This document shows positions 1 to 10,135 of a DNA stretch of 64,000 nucleotides, piece after piece; the first letter of the stretch is position 1, and the number at the start of each line of letters is the position of its first letter. Source of the DNA: Deinococcus murrayi DSM 11303 (lineage in GTDB: Bacteria; Deinococcota; Deinococci; Deinococcales; Deinococcaceae); assembly GCF_000482805.1 (NCBI RefSeq), contig NZ_AXWT01000022.1, forward strand, positions 1 to 64,000, in the 5' to 3' direction. The notes under the pieces are model-generated. The model searched no databases. It had not been told where the DNA came from and worked only from the letters and a program-made list of their open reading frames with translations. The position numbers were made by a program, and so were the translations under genes.

Positions 1-35
<35 letters not shown>

Positions 36-53
36 CTTTTGACCCCTAGAGAG

Positions 54-332
<279 letters not shown>

Positions 333-371
333 CTTCCCAGTACATCACGTCTTGGCAGCCACTACCCAAAC

Positions 372-393
372 GGGAAAGGCAAGCCCCTTTCCC
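372..393 (-). terminator. Possible terminator hairpin after cytochrome-like gene
   Basis: GGGAAAGG (372-379) pairs with CCTTTCCC (386-393), about 20 nt downstream of the stop codon of the minus-strand gene ending at 413. The stem is strong but the T-tract after it is weak. It may end the six-gene minus-strand operon before the IS remnant. Confidence 0.4.
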
Positions 394-412
394 TCCTCGC
401 CGGGCGTGGGGT

Positions 413-852
413 CTATTGCTTGGGCTTTTCGTCCGGCAACCCGCCCGCCTTCTCGAACTCGGCCCGCAGCGCGGCGAGGGGCCGATTCGGTCGGCTCTGG
501 GGGTCGCCGGGCAGCGTGCGGGCAAACAGCTCCAGCGCGTCGGGATAGCCGTCGGCGTCCGCGTCGGCTTCCCGCGCCAGGACCGAGCGCAACACGGTGC
601 GGAAGGTGGCCCGCGGCTGGGCGCGGAACTCGGCTTGCAGGCTCTGGCCAAACGCGTTCCAACCCTCGCCCCCCTGCGGCTGGGTGTGGCAGGTCACGCA
701 GGGCATGACCTTGCCGGAGAGCTGCCACAGCGGGTCGTCTTTGTCATGGCCCAGGAAGCGGGCGGCCTCGGTGCGGTACTTGGGGAGGGCCAGCGCCACT
801 GGGGCCGACAGCAGCACCAGCCCGGCGAGGAGGGCACCGCCGAGGCGAACGC

Positions 853-856
<4 letters not shown>
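413..856 (-). CDS. Exported c-type-cytochrome-like protein with one CxxCH motif
   Basis: The 147-residue product has an N-terminal signal peptide or anchor (hydrophobic stretch within the first 25 residues) and a single haem-attachment motif, CVTCH, at about residues 53-57. Covalent haem binding outside the membrane is likely. The segment DADADGYPD resembles a short calcium-binding loop. The GTG at 856 is chosen because it overlaps the stop of the upstream DUF1501 gene as GTGA; an upstream GTG at 880 is also possible. It is the last gene of the sigma-factor-led operon. It is too short to be a classical multihaem cytochrome, and its redox partner is unknown. Haem binding is inferred from the motif only. 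Confidence 0.7.
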
Positions 857-2058
<1,202 letters not shown>

Positions 2059-2078
2059 GGTTACCTCGGCGGCACGGG

Positions 2079-3344
2079 TCAGGCCAGCCCGAACTCTGGG
2101 CTGATGAGGGTCAGGTAGAGGCGCTGCTGGGGGGGCAGGCCCCCGGTGACCGCCGCGAGCGGCGAGCGTTCGGTGCCCAGCAGGGCGAGGTCAGAGGGCA
2201 GCACGTCAAGCTTCGGCGCGGTCCCGGCGGTCGTGAGCGAGGCCGCCACCTGCATCCGCAGCAGCAGGGCGGTGTCGTTAATCCACTCGCGGCCCCCATC
2301 CCAGCCCTTCACGGTGTCGGGTTCGAGGAGAAGCTGGCCCATCCGCCCGGCGGTCTGCACGAGCGTGAGCAACTGCCGGGCCTCCAGCTTGGGCCTCCCC
2401 AGCGTCCGAATCGCCGCCACCAGAAAGGCGACCGGGCCGCGAATGACCGTCCCGCGCTGCGCATAGAAGTGCTCGCTGGCGAGAAGTTCTTCGAGCACCG
2501 CGCGGACATTGCCGTTCGTACGGCGGAAGGTCTCGGCACTCTGGGCAACCGCCGCCGGGTCCGGCTCGTCGGCGACGAGGGCGCGGTGCAGCTTGCGGGC
2601 GATAAAGGTCGCGGTAGCGGGGTGCGTGGCCGCGAGGCGAATGACGTCCTCGCCGCTCAGGTTGCCGCTGTGGCCCAGGTAGGTCTTGCGGCCCGCGTCG
2701 TGCTGGCCAGGCCGGAAGACGAAGCGGGGTTCTTCGAGGAAGTTCTGGTTGCCGCGCCCGCCCTCAAAGGTCCAGCCCGTCAGGGCACGCGCCCCCTCGC
2801 GCACGTCGTCTTCGGTGTAGGGGCCAATCCCGGTCGTGAACAGCTCCAGCAGCTCGCGGCTGAAGTTTTCGTTGGGTTTGCCCTTGCGGTTGAGGTCATT
2901 GTCGAGGTAGCGCAGCATCGCGGGCAACTGCGCGACCTCCAGGGTGAAGCGGGCGAAGTCGGGCGTGGCCGCGTGGCGGCGCAGCAGGGCGAGGTACCCC
3001 GCGAGCATGGGCACATTTCGCACCTTGTCGGTGCCCACCACAAAATGGTTGCTCCAGGCGAGCGTGAGCAGCTCGCGCAGGGGGTGGGGACCGTAGAGCA
3101 TCTCATACAGCCACGCCGCCCGCGTGAGCTGAATGCCCGCGCCGGGGGTCGCGGCGCTGAGGGGGTCGAAGGGATTGCCGGGAGCGCGTTCATCCCCAAA
3201 GGAGAGAAGCTGCCGGGCCACCGTGCGGGCGTCCCCGCCGACGAGGGCGCGAATCTCGGCATCGGTCGCGCCAAAAGACGTGCGGCGCAGCAGGTGCGCG
3301 GCGTCCTCGGCGCTGAGCTTGCGGGAGAGGGGCGAAAGGGGCAT
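2079..3344 (-). CDS. DUF1800 family protein
   Basis: The DUF1800 start motif ([11 protein letters not shown]) lies near residues 17-27, and the family core [14 protein letters not shown] appears later. The family has no firm biochemical function but is commonly encoded beside DUF1501. A longer reading frame runs upstream to 3461, but the ATG at 3344 is preferred: it has an AAGAGGTG ribosome site and lies 12 nt after an ECF-type promoter. It begins 2 nt after the stop of the RseB-like gene, so read-through from the sigma operon plus its own promoter can both drive it. No clear signal peptide is visible from this start. Confidence 0.8.
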   Translation of the reverse strand: MPLSPLSRKLSAEDAAHLLRRTSFGATDAEIRALVGGDARTVARQLLSFGDERAPGNPFDPLSAATPGAGIQLTRAAWLYEMLYGPHPLRELLTLAWSNHFVVGTDKVRNVPMLAGYLALLRRHAATPDFARFTLEVAQLPAMLRYLDNDLNRKGKPNENFSRELLELFTTGIGPYTEDDVREGARALTGWTFEGGRGNQNFLEEPRFVFRPGQHDAGRKTYLGHSGNLSGEDVIRLAATHPATATFIARKLHRALVADEPDPAAVAQSAETFRRTNGNVRAVLEELLASEHFYAQRGTVIRGPVAFLVAAIRTLGRPKLEARQLLTLVQTAGRMGQLLLEPDTVKGWDGGREWINDTALLLRMQVAASLTTAGTAPKLDVLPSDLALLGTERSPLAAVTGGLPPQQRLYLTLISPEFGLA

Positions 3345-3346
3345 GG

Positions 3347-4123
3347 TCACCTCTTGGAGTCGGGAGCGGGAAGAAAAGTTCCCAGGGGGGCTTCGTCTGC
3401 CGCCCGGAGGCCGGAGAGGGCAGCTCGCAGCGCTTCGCCCGGCAGGTTGCCCACCAGCCAAACAAAGCGCCCTCCCACCCGCCGCGAAGCCACCCCCAGC
3501 GCGGGGCGGACATTGCGAGGGGCAATCACCAACGCGAGAACATTCACCCCGTCACTGAGAGAGACGGTGACCCCGCCTCCCGCCCGCGCCTGCAGCGCGA
3601 CGGGCACGAACCCAGGCGGAAAGCGCAGCCCCGGCAGCGCGGCCAAGACTGCCCCCCGCAGGCCCGCCGGGATGGGCGGCACCCCCGCCTGCACCCGCAG
3701 GGGCTGGGGCTGCACCTGCGTCAAGGCAGCGCGGCGGGCGAGCGCGCCGTTCGGGAAGCGCTCCTCATAGGCCAGGGGCACGTTCCAGGCGCGGTCTATC
3801 CACAGGGTCCAGTGGGCAGCCTCCCCCGCCTTGGGGGTGAGGTCGTAGCGGATGACCTCGCGGCCCGCAACGGGGGGTGCGTCGTCCCGGCGAGTCACCG
3901 TGAAGTTGCGGGCCAGCAGCGCGGGGCGAAAGGGGACTGCCGGCAGCCGCGCCGCCGTGCGGGTAGGCACTGCGCGGGGCGGAAAATACACCCTGACCTC
4001 GGCCTCGCCCCGCGCCGCCAGGGTGCGGGCCTGCCGCAGGGCCGCCGTGAGGTCTTCGGGGGCGGCGGCCTGCGCCGGAACGCCTAGAGCCAGCGCCAGG
4101 GCCAGCGCGAGCGCTGGTCTCAC
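3347..4123 (-). CDS. RseB/MucB-like exported regulator of a sigma factor
   Basis: The 258-residue protein has a short signal peptide (hydrophobic Leu-Ala repeats ending APAQAAA). The body resembles the LolA-like N-terminal half of RseB/Muc[27 protein letters not shown], then a C-terminal part with [11 protein letters not shown] and [13 protein letters not shown]. RseB-type proteins sense envelope lipids and bind the outer part of an anti-sigma factor. The gene overlaps the anti-sigma candidate by 4 nt (GTGA), as expected for a sigma/anti-sigma/RseB cassette. Similarity is moderate, so the role is inferred partly from position. Confidence 0.6.
   Translation of the reverse strand: MRPALALALALALGVPAQAAAPEDLTAALRQARTLAARGEAEVRVYFPPRAVPTRTAARLPAVPFRPALLARNFTVTRRDDAPPVAGREVIRYDLTPKAGEAAHWTLWIDRAWNVPLAYEERFPNGALARRAALTQVQPQPLRVQAGVPPIPAGLRGAVLAALPGLRFPPGFVPVALQARAGGGVTVSLSDGVNVLALVIAPRNVRPALGVASRRVGGRFVWLVGNLPGEALRAALSGLRAADEAPLGTFLPAPDSKR
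3356..3383 (-). promoter_or_regulatory. ECF-sigma-type promoter before the DUF1800 gene
   Basis: On the minus strand GGGAACTTTTC (3383-3373) is followed by CGACTCC (3362-3356). GGAAC is the usual -35 core of ECF sigma factors. It aligns without gaps with the element at 4968-4995 before the sigma gene (22 of 28 positions identical by eye). It lies within the 3' end of the RseB-like coding region. A transcript would start close to the ribosome site of the ATG at 3344. Confidence 0.65.
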
Positions 4124-4380
4124 CAGCCCTCCCCCAGAGTGCCCTGGTACACGTCATACGCGGCGCTGGCGGGCAGCGCGGGCGCCGCAGGCCGCCACAC
4201 CAGCACCCCGGCGAGGACCGCAGCGGCGGCAGCGAGGAGCGGGGGCCAGAGGGGAGCGCGGCGGGGGGGCGGTGCCAGGGTCGCCCGGTGCCGGGCCAGG
4301 AAGCGTTCGGCGGCCCCCGCGTCGGCGGGCGTCTGAACGCGGGCCTGAGCAAAGAGGAAGTCGAGGTCGTCGTCGGTCAT
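4120..4380 (-). CDS. Short membrane protein, probable anti-sigma factor
   Basis: The 86-residue protein has a charged N-terminal half ([16 protein letters not shown]...), one transmembrane segment at about residues 44-62, and a short outer tail. It sits between an ECF sigma gene and an RseB-like gene, the usual place for the membrane anti-sigma factor. It is much shorter than RseA-type proteins and lacks the HxxxCxxC zinc motif of ZAS-type anti-sigma domains. The assignment rests on position and topology, not on sequence homology. Confidence 0.55.
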   Translation of the reverse strand: MTDDDLDFLFAQARVQTPADAGAAERFLARHRATLAPPPRRAPLWPPLLAAAAAVLAGVLVWRPAAPALPASAAYDVYQGTLGEGW

Positions 4381-4401
4381 AGGGAAACACTCCGGGACAG
4401 C

Positions 4402-4950
4402 TCAGGGGGCCACGCCCGCGGCGCTCAGCCACTCGCGCAGGGCGGCGCGGCCCCGGCTGAGGCGGCTTTTGACGGTGCCCACCTCCACCCCCAGCACCCC
4501 GGCGATGGCGGCATAGTCCAGCCCGCCGAGTTCGCGCAGGGTCACGGCGTCGCGCTGTTCGGGGGGCAGCCGGGCCAAGGCCCAGGCAAGGCGAGCGCGC
4601 AGGTCGGCTTGTTCGCCCGCGCGGGCGGGGCAGTGGGGGGCGGCAGGTTCGGGGGCCTCGCCCAGGGGCAGCGCGGGACGGGCGGCGAGCGCCTTGTGAC
4701 AGGCGTTGAGGGTGACCCGGTGCAGCCAGGTCGAAAACTGCGCGTCCCCCCGAAATCCCTGGGCACTGCGGTAGACACTCAGCCACACCTCCTGCAACAC
4801 GTCGTCGGCATTGCCTGGCCCCACCAGCCCCGCCGCGAGGCGGTGCAGCCGGGGCGAATGCCGCCGCACGAGCACCTCAAAGGCCGCCTCCCGGTTGGGA
4901 CCGGGCCGGGCCGCGAGGGGCACGAGTTGCTCGTCGGAAAGGGAATCCAA
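4402..4950 (-). CDS. ECF-family RNA polymerase sigma factor
   Basis: The protein has region 2 ([18 protein letters not shown], then [17 protein letters not shown] and [13 protein letters not shown]) and region 4 ([35 protein letters not shown]), and no region 1 or 3, as in ECF sigma factors. The reading frame is open to 5049, but an ECF-type promoter at 4968-4995 would lie inside that extension. A TTG at 4950 with GAGGTG just upstream gives a 182-residue protein, normal for the family; a GTG at 4956 is the alternative. Autoregulation is suggested by the promoter, and the following genes are probably its targets. Confidence 0.85.
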   Translation of the reverse strand: MDSLSDEQLVPLAARPGPNREAAFEVLVRRHSPRLHRLAAGLVGPGNADDVLQEVWLSVYRSAQGFRGDAQFSTWLHRVTLNACHKALAARPALPLGEAPEPAAPHCPARAGEQADLRARLAWALARLPPEQRDAVTLRELGGLDYAAIAGVLGVEVGTVKSRLSRGRAALREWLSAAGVAP

Positions 4951-4967
4951 GGCCACCTCACAGGGTA

Positions 4968-4995
4968 GGAGGCGAGAAGAGGAGGAAAAGTTCCC
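4968..4995 (-). promoter_or_regulatory. ECF-sigma-type autoregulatory promoter
   Basis: GGGAACTTTTC (4995-4985) and CGCCTCC (4974-4968) on the minus strand have the same spacing as the element at 3356-3383. Both are followed at once by the ribosome site of the next gene, so both transcripts would carry almost no leader. Shared control of the sigma gene and the DUF1800 gene by this sigma factor is the simplest reading. Confidence 0.65.
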
Positions 4996-5028
4996 GCGCC
5001 GTCCCTCCTGCTCCCCATCTTTTGCCCC

Positions 5029-5068
5029 TTGAACTCTACTTTTTGTCATGCCTAAAATCAGGCATGAC
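5029..5068 (+). promoter_or_regulatory. Leaderless promoter with palindromic metal-regulator operator
   Basis: TTGAAC (5029-5034) and TAAAAT (5053-5058) with an 18-nt spacer form a near-consensus SigA promoter. The -10 box is 5 nt from the ATG at 5064, so the mRNA should be leaderless. A perfect inverted repeat GTCATGCCT (5045-5053) / AGGCATGAC (5060-5068) flanks the -10 box and includes the start codon. It is a plausible operator for the DtxR-family protein encoded right after it. Confidence 0.7.
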
Positions 5069-5732
5069 GCTCCGCGCCCTTTCCCCTTCCGCCGAGGACT
5101 ACCTCAAGCACCTGTACGTGCTGGGGCAGGCGGGCAAGGTCAACACGCAGGCCCTGGCGGACGCGCTGGGGGTGATGCCCGCGAGCGCGACGGGGATGCT
5201 GCGCAAGCTGAGTGAACAGGGCCTCGTCGCGCACGCGCCGTACCAGGGAGCACGCCTGACCGCCGAGGGTGAGCGGGCGGCGCTGGAGGTGCTGCGGCAT
5301 CACCGCCTCCTCGAACTCTTTCTCCACCGGGCGCTGGGGGTCCCACTCGACGAGGTGCACGAGGAGGCCGAGCGGCTAGAGCACGCGCTGTCCGAGCGGC
5401 TCGAAGCCCGCATCGCCGCCTGGCTGGGCGACCCCACCCACGACCCGCACGGCGACCCCATCCCCACCCTGGGGGGTGACGTGCCCGTGCGGGCCGAGCG
5501 GCGGCTCACCCAGCTCGCGCCGGAGGAGACGGCGGTGGTGGCCCGCGTGCCCGACGGCGACCCGGCGGGGCTGCGGGCGCTCGTCGCGGCGGGGCTGATG
5601 CCGGGAGCGACCCTCACCCTCACGCGGGTCGACGCGGCGCTGGGCACCCTGACGGTGACCCTGCCGAGCGGTCCCCTCACCCTCGCCCTCACGGTGGCCG
5701 CGCAGGTGCAGGTACACGGGGGTGAGGCATGA
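5064..5732 (+). CDS. DtxR/MntR-family metal-dependent transcriptional regulator
   Basis: The 222-residue protein has an N-terminal winged helix ([33 protein letters not shown]), a metal-binding dimerisation domain ([31 protein letters not shown]) and a C-terminal SH3-like FeoA domain (residues about 145-222). This is the full DtxR layout. With Mn(II) or Fe(II) bound, such proteins repress metal uptake. It leads the uptake operon and overlaps the next gene by 4 nt, and a palindrome covers its own start, so autoregulated Mn-responsive control is likely. Mn rather than Fe is inferred from the neighbours and from Deinococcus biology. Confidence 0.9.
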   Translation: MTLRALSPSAEDYLKHLYVLGQAGKVNTQALADALGVMPASATGMLRKLSEQGLVAHAPYQGARLTAEGERAALEVLRHHRLLELFLHRALGVPLDEVHEEAERLEHALSERLEARIAAWLGDPTHDPHGDPIPTLGGDVPVRAERRLTQLAPEETAVVARVPDGDPAGLRALVAAGLMPGATLTLTRVDAALGTLTVTLPSGPLTLALTVAAQVQVHGGEA

Positions 5733-6649
5733 GGCGCGCCCTCCTCCCCCTCCTCGCGGCGCTGGGGCTGGGGGCCTGCGCTCCCGCGCCCAGCACCCCG
5801 GACGACGGGCGGGTCCACGTGGTCACGACCGTCAACATGCTGGGGGACCTCGCCCGTCAGCTCGGCGGCGAGCGGGTGCGGGTCACCGGGCTGATGGGGC
5901 CGGGCGTCGACCCCCACCTCTACAAGGCGTCGGCGGGCGACGTGCGGCGGCTGGCGGGGGCTGACCTCGTGCTGTACGGCGGGCTGCACCTCGAAGGCAA
6001 GATGGTGGACGTGCTGCACGCGCTGGGCACGCGCACGACCAGCGTGGCCCTTTTTGAGACGCTGCCCCGCGAGCGGCTGCTCGGCCCGCCGGGAACGCCC
6101 GACCCCCACGTCTGGTTTGACCCCACCCTGTGGGCGGGCGTGGCGCGGGCGGCAGCGCAGGCCCTCACGCAGGTGGACCCCGCTGGGCGCGAGGTCTATG
6201 CGGCCAACCTGCGGCGCTACCTCGGCGAGCTAGAGCAGCTCGACCGCTGGAGCGCCGCCCAGTTCCGCACGGTGCCAGAGCGGCAGCGGGTCCTGGTGAC
6301 CGCGCACGACGCTTTTCAGTACCTCGCCCGGCGCTACGGGCTGGAGGTGCGGGGCGTGCAGGGCCTGAGCACCGTCGCGGAGGCGAGCGGGGTGCGGGTG
6401 CGGGACCTCGCGGCCTTTTTGGACGAGCGGGACATTCGGGCGGTCTTTCTGGAATCGACGGTGTCGCCCCGCACCCTGGAGGCGGTGCGCGAGGCGGCGC
6501 GGGCGCGGGGGCATGCGGTCGCGTTGGGCGGCTCCCTGTACGCGGACGCGGCGGGCGACCCCGGCACCCCGGAGGGCACCGTCACGGGCATGATTCGGCA
6601 CAACGTCCGCACCATCGTGGCGGGCCTGACCCCGGAGGCCCGGCGATGA
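5729..6649 (+). CDS. Mn/Zn ABC transporter substrate-binding lipoprotein (cluster A-I)
   Basis: A lipoprotein signal with lipobox LGAC (Cys17) anchors the 306-residue protein at the cell surface. The fold belongs to the ZnuA/TroA/PsaA group: [26 protein letters not shown] with His63, and PDPHVWFD with His127, the two conserved metal ligands. There is no His-rich loop like that of many zinc-specific ZnuA proteins, which mildly favours manganese. The start codon overlaps the regulator stop as ATGA. It delivers metal to the two permeases and ATPase encoded next. Confidence 0.9.
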   Translation: MRRALLPLLAALGLGACAPAPSTPDDGRVHVVTTVNMLGDLARQLGGERVRVTGLMGPGVDPHLYKASAGDVRRLAGADLVLYGGLHLEGKMVDVLHALGTRTTSVALFETLPRERLLGPPGTPDPHVWFDPTLWAGVARAAAQALTQVDPAGREVYAANLRRYLGELEQLDRWSAAQFRTVPERQRVLVTAHDAFQYLARRYGLEVRGVQGLSTVAEASGVRVRDLAAFLDERDIRAVFLESTVSPRTLEAVREAARARGHAVALGGSLYADAAGDPGTPEGTVTGMIRHNVRTIVAGLTPEARR

Positions 6650-7440
6650 CCGTCACCGTGCCGAGCACTCTGGCTGCCGCCCATGCCCAGCCCGCGCCCC
6701 CGCTCGCCCTGCGCGGCCTCAGCGTGGCCTATTTCGAGGAACCCGCCGTGTGGGACGTGTCCTTGGAGGTGCCCGCCGGGTCGCTCACCGCCATCATCGG
6801 ACCCAACGGGGCGGGCAAAAGCACCCTGCTGGGGGCCGCGCTGGGGCTGGTGCCGCGGCTGGCGGGCGAGGCCCTCTTTTTCGGAGAACCGCTGTCAAAG
6901 GTGCGGCGGCGGGTGGCTTACGTGCCGCAGCGGGCCAGCGTGGACTGGGATTTTCCGGCGAGTGCCGCCGACGTGGTCACGATGGGCCTCTATGGCCACC
7001 TCGGCTGGCTGCGGCGTCCGGGACGGCGCGAGCGCGAACGGGCGCGGGCGTGCCTGGAGCGGGTGGGGATGGCGGACCTCGCCGAACGGCACATCAGCGA
7101 GCTGTCGGGCGGGCAGCAGCAGCGGGTCTTTTTGGCGCGGGCGCTCGCGCAGGAGGCCGACCTCACCTTCATGGATGAACCCTTTGCGGGGGTGGACGCC
7201 GTCACCGAACGCGCCATTGTGGACGTGCTGCGCGAGCTGCGCGGGGAGGGCCGCACGGTGGTGGCCGTACACCACGACCTTGACACCGTGCGCGAGTACT
7301 TTGACCGGGTGGTGCTGCTCAACGTCTCGCTGGTGGCAGCGGGACCGACCGAGATGGCCTTTACCCCGGCGAATCTTCGGGCTGCCTACGGCGAGCGGCA
7401 CGGGGCGCTCGCGGCGGCGCTCGCGGGGGGTGCGCCTTGA
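6646..7440 (+). CDS. Mn/Zn ABC transporter ATP-binding protein
   Basis: The 264-residue protein carries Walker A (GPNGAGKST), the Q-loop (YVPQRASVDWDFP), the ABC signature (LSGGQQQR), Walker B (LTFMDEP) and the switch histidine (VHHDLDTV). The Q-loop context with DWDFP is typical of ATPases serving manganese/zinc transporters. It energises uptake with the two downstream membrane proteins. The ATG at 6646 overlaps the preceding stop codon. Confidence 0.93.
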   Translation: MTVTVPSTLAAAHAQPAPPLALRGLSVAYFEEPAVWDVSLEVPAGSLTAIIGPNGAGKSTLLGAALGLVPRLAGEALFFGEPLSKVRRRVAYVPQRASVDWDFPASAADVVTMGLYGHLGWLRRPGRRERERARACLERVGMADLAERHISELSGGQQQRVFLARALAQEADLTFMDEPFAGVDAVTERAIVDVLRELRGEGRTVVAVHHDLDTVREYFDRVVLLNVSLVAAGPTEMAFTPANLRAAYGERHGALAAALAGGAP

Positions 7441-8372
7441 GCCTGACGCCCGGCGACTTCCTGACGGATTACACCCTGCGCTCGGTCGTGCTGGGGTCCG
7501 CGCTGCTGGGACTGGTGGCGGGCACGCTGGGATGCTTCAGCGTGCTGCGGCGGCAAAGCCTCATCGGGGACACCGTCGCGCACGCGGCGCTGCCGGGCAT
7601 CTGCGCGGCCTTTCTCCTCACGGGCACGCGGGACACCTTGGGGCTGCTGGTGGGGGGCGGGCTGAGCGGGCTGCTCGCTTCCTGGCTGGCGCTCGCCATC
7701 TTGCGGTACAGCCGCCTGAAGGCAGACGTCGCCCTAGGGGTCACCTTCAGCACCTTTTTTGGGATTGGCATCGCCCTGCTGACCGCCATCGGGCAGAGCG
7801 GGAACGCGGCGCAAGCGGGACTGGAGGGCTTTCTCTTCGGGCAGGCGGCGGCGCTGACCGCCGGGGACGTGACCCGCTTTGCCGCGCTGGGGACGCTCGC
7901 GCTGGGGACGGTCGCTGCGCTGCACAAGGAGTTTCAGCTGAGCCTCTTTGACCCTGCCGCGGCTGCCGTGCAGGGCTGGCCAGTGGCCCAGCTGACAGCG
8001 CTCTCGACCGCCCTCACCGTGCTCGCGGTGATGCTGGGCCTTCAGACGGTCGGCGTGGTCCTGATGGCCGCGATGCTGATTGCCCCCGCCATCGCCGCTC
8101 GGCAGTGGACCCGCAGCCTGGGTGGAATGCTGCGGCTGGCCGGAGTGTTCGGGGCGCTCAGCGGGGGCCTGGGGGCGGCCCTCAGCCTCGCCCTCTCGCC
8201 GGAAGGCGGAACGGGGCTGCCCACCGGAGCCGTCACCGTGCTCACCGCCACGGCCCTCGCGGTGCTCTCGCTGCTGCTCGCGCCGGGGCGGGGCGTCGTC
8301 GCGGGGTGGGTGCGGCACAGGCGGGCGCGGGCGCGGCTGCGCCGAGCGTTGGCGGCGGGGGGGCGGCGGTGA
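7437..8372 (+). CDS. Mn/Zn ABC transporter permease, first subunit
   Basis: This 311-residue ABC-3 family membrane protein has about eight to nine hydrophobic segments. The N-terminal LGCFSVLRRQSLIGDTVAHAALPGI is the family hallmark. The start is TTG at 7437, overlapping the ATPase stop (TTGA). It pairs with the paralogous permease encoded next, as in TroCD-type transporters. A basic, Arg-rich tail (residues 292-311) faces the cytoplasm by the positive-inside rule. Confidence 0.9.
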   Translation: MSLTPGDFLTDYTLRSVVLGSALLGLVAGTLGCFSVLRRQSLIGDTVAHAALPGICAAFLLTGTRDTLGLLVGGGLSGLLASWLALAILRYSRLKADVALGVTFSTFFGIGIALLTAIGQSGNAAQAGLEGFLFGQAAALTAGDVTRFAALGTLALGTVAALHKEFQLSLFDPAAAAVQGWPVAQLTALSTALTVLAVMLGLQTVGVVLMAAMLIAPAIAARQWTRSLGGMLRLAGVFGALSGGLGAALSLALSPEGGTGLPTGAVTVLTATALAVLSLLLAPGRGVVAGWVRHRRARARLRRALAAGGRR

Positions 8373-9232
8373 CCCTCCCCTTTGACCTCGTGATTGTGGG
8401 CACCGCCGTACTCGTGGCCTGGGCCTGCACCCTGCCGGGCCTCTTTTTGGTGCTGCGGCGTCAGGCCCTGCTGGGGGACGCCATCAGCCACGCTGCGCTG
8501 CCGGGCATCGTGGCGGGCTACTGGCTCAGCGGCGGAAGTCTCGCTTCGCTCCCCGCCCTGGCTGGGGCCTCCCTGTCCGGCCTGCTGACGGTGGGCCTCA
8601 GCGCCCTGGTCGCCCGTGGGGGCCGGGTGAAGGAAGACGCGGCCTTGGGGCTGGTCTTTCCGGCCCTCTTTGCTGCTGGGGTCCTGGCGGTCAGCCTGAA
8701 CTACGGCAATGTGCACCTGGACCTCGACGCCGTGCTGTACGGCGAAATCGCGTATACCCCCTTCCGAACGGGTTGGCTGGGGCTGCCCGCCGCGTGGGTG
8801 CTGATGGGCGGAACCCTGCTGGTCAACGCCCTCTTCGTGGGGGGGCTGTTCAAGGAACTCCAGCTTGCTACCTTTGACCCCGGCCTCGCCCGCACCCTGG
8901 GCTTCGCGCCCCGGCTGCTGTCGGGGGCGCTCCTCACGCTGGTGGCGCTGACGGTGGTCGCGGCCTTTGACGCGGTGGGGGCGGTGCTGGTGGTCGCCTT
9001 CCTGGTCGTGCCCTCCGCGACGGCGCTGTTGCTGACCCGGCGGCTAGAGCGGGCGCTGGCCCTCGCGCTGGGGGCGGGTCTGAGTGCGAGCGTGCTGGGG
9101 TACATCCTGGCCCTCGCCCTCGACGCGAGCATCACAGGGGCCGTGGCGGGCGTGCTGGGCCTGCAGTTCGTGCTCGTGCTGGGAGCGAAGACGCTCCGGG
9201 CGCGGGGGGGGACGCGTACCCTGAGGCCATGA
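8369..9232 (+). CDS. Mn/Zn ABC transporter permease, second subunit
   Basis: A second ABC-3 permease, 287 residues, repeats the hallmark FLVLRRQALLGDAISHAALPG near the N-terminus. The GTG at 8369 is chosen because it overlaps the previous stop (GTGA); the frame is open further upstream but only as a shadow of the first permease. Two permeases with one ATPase imply a heterodimeric channel. Confidence 0.9.
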   Translation: MTLPFDLVIVGTAVLVAWACTLPGLFLVLRRQALLGDAISHAALPGIVAGYWLSGGSLASLPALAGASLSGLLTVGLSALVARGGRVKEDAALGLVFPALFAAGVLAVSLNYGNVHLDLDAVLYGEIAYTPFRTGWLGLPAAWVLMGGTLLVNALFVGGLFKELQLATFDPGLARTLGFAPRLLSGALLTLVALTVVAAFDAVGAVLVVAFLVVPSATALLLTRRLERALALALGAGLSASVLGYILALALDASITGAVAGVLGLQFVLVLGAKTLRARGGTRTLRP

Positions 9233-9468
9233 GCGACCGCGACCTCAACTTCGCCCGCAGCATCCTGGGGGACCGTTCCTACCGCGACGTGCCCGATGAC
9301 GAGGTGCTGCGCGAGTCCGAGCGTTTGCTCGCGGCGTGGATGGCGGGCGAGCTGCGGCTAGAGCGCCCCAAGCTCTATGACCATTACGCCCTCCTCCTCG
9401 TGGCCCTGCTGCGCCGCACCCGCGAGTTAGAAGCGCGGGTGGCTGAGCTGGAGGCCCGCCGTGGCTGA
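9229..9468 (+). CDS. Small hypothetical protein, charged and helical
   Basis: I do not recognise a family for this 79-residue protein. It is rich in Arg, Glu and Leu, with a heptad-like C-terminus ([19 protein letters not shown]) suggesting a coiled coil. There is no signal peptide or membrane segment. It overlaps the permease stop by 4 nt and the trpF start by 8 nt, so it is very probably translated as part of the metal-uptake operon. Confidence 0.7.
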   Translation: MSDRDLNFARSILGDRSYRDVPDDEVLRESERLLAAWMAGELRLERPKLYDHYALLLVALLRRTRELEARVAELEARRG

Positions 9469-10087
9469 GGCCCCCGCGCCCGTGCGGGTCAAGGTCTGCG
9501 GCATCACCTCCGTATCCGACGCCTTCCTTGCAGCAGAGGCGGGAGCAGACGCGCTGGGCTTTATCTTCGCGCCCCGCAGCAAACGCCTCGTCACGCCGGA
9601 GGTTGCGCGGGCGGCGAGCCTGAGGGTCGGCCCGGTCGTGGCCCGCGTGGGCGTCTTTCTGGAGCAGGGCCTCGACGAGGTGCTGCGCACGGCAGAAGCC
9701 GCTCGCCTGAGCGCCGTGCAGCTCCACGGCCCTTTATCCCCCCTTTACCTGCGGACGGTCGCCGCGTATTATCCCGTCTTGCGCGTGCTGCGCCCGGCGG
9801 ACTTGAGCCAGGAGGGCACCGCCGAAGAACTTGCCCACTCCGGCGTCACGCCCATGCTGGACGCCCCGCAGCCCGGCAGCGGCGAGCCGCTCGACTGGGC
9901 CGCCCTGCGGGGCCGCCTTCCCGCTGGAGCCTGGCTCGCCGGGGGCCTGGGGCCGGAGAACGTCGCGCAAGCGGTTCGCCTTCTGGCTCCTGCGGGCGTC
10001 GACGCCGTGAGCCGTCTCGAAGCGCGGGCGGGCGTCAAAGACCCGGCGAGGGTCCGGGCCTTCGTGCGGGCCGCACGAGGCGCGTAA
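9461..10087 (+). CDS. trpF: Phosphoribosylanthranilate isomerase
   Basis: TrpF catalyses the Amadori rearrangement of phosphoribosylanthranilate in tryptophan synthesis. The 208-residue TIM barrel has the signature [12 protein letters not shown] with the catalytic Cys near the N-terminus, [14 protein letters not shown], and the C-terminal phosphate site ([26 protein letters not shown]). Where most TrpF proteins have VD.SSG.E, this copy has VDAVSRLEA, a modest departure. The start is GTG at 9461, inside the preceding gene. No other trp genes are in the window, so its place behind a metal-transport operon is unusual. Confidence 0.9.
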   Translation: MAEAPAPVRVKVCGITSVSDAFLAAEAGADALGFIFAPRSKRLVTPEVARAASLRVGPVVARVGVFLEQGLDEVLRTAEAARLSAVQLHGPLSPLYLRTVAAYYPVLRVLRPADLSQEGTAEELAHSGVTPMLDAPQPGSGEPLDWAALRGRLPAGAWLAGGLGPENVAQAVRLLAPAGVDAVSRLEARAGVKDPARVRAFVRAARGA

Positions 10088-10092
10088 GCCCC

Positions 10093-10135
10093 AAGTTATC
10101 CACAGGCTGGCGTTTCACTGTGGATAACTTTTTCC
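10093..10135 (+). terminator. 13-bp inverted repeat and T-run after trpF, built from DnaA boxes
   Basis: AAGTTATCCACAG (10093-10105) and CTGTGGATAACTT (10118-10130) are perfect inverted copies with a 12-nt loop, followed by TTTTT. In RNA this can end the metal operon transcript. Each arm also contains a consensus DnaA box (TTATCCACA), so one element may serve two purposes. Confidence 0.55.

Noticed and set aside
3345..3461. N-terminal extension of the DUF1800 gene
   Set aside because: It overlaps the RseB-like gene, has no family similarity, and would start upstream of the ECF promoter; the ATG at 3344 has a good ribosome site.
4951..5049. N-terminal extension of the sigma factor
   Set aside because: It contains the ECF promoter and adds 33 residues not found in ECF sigma factors.
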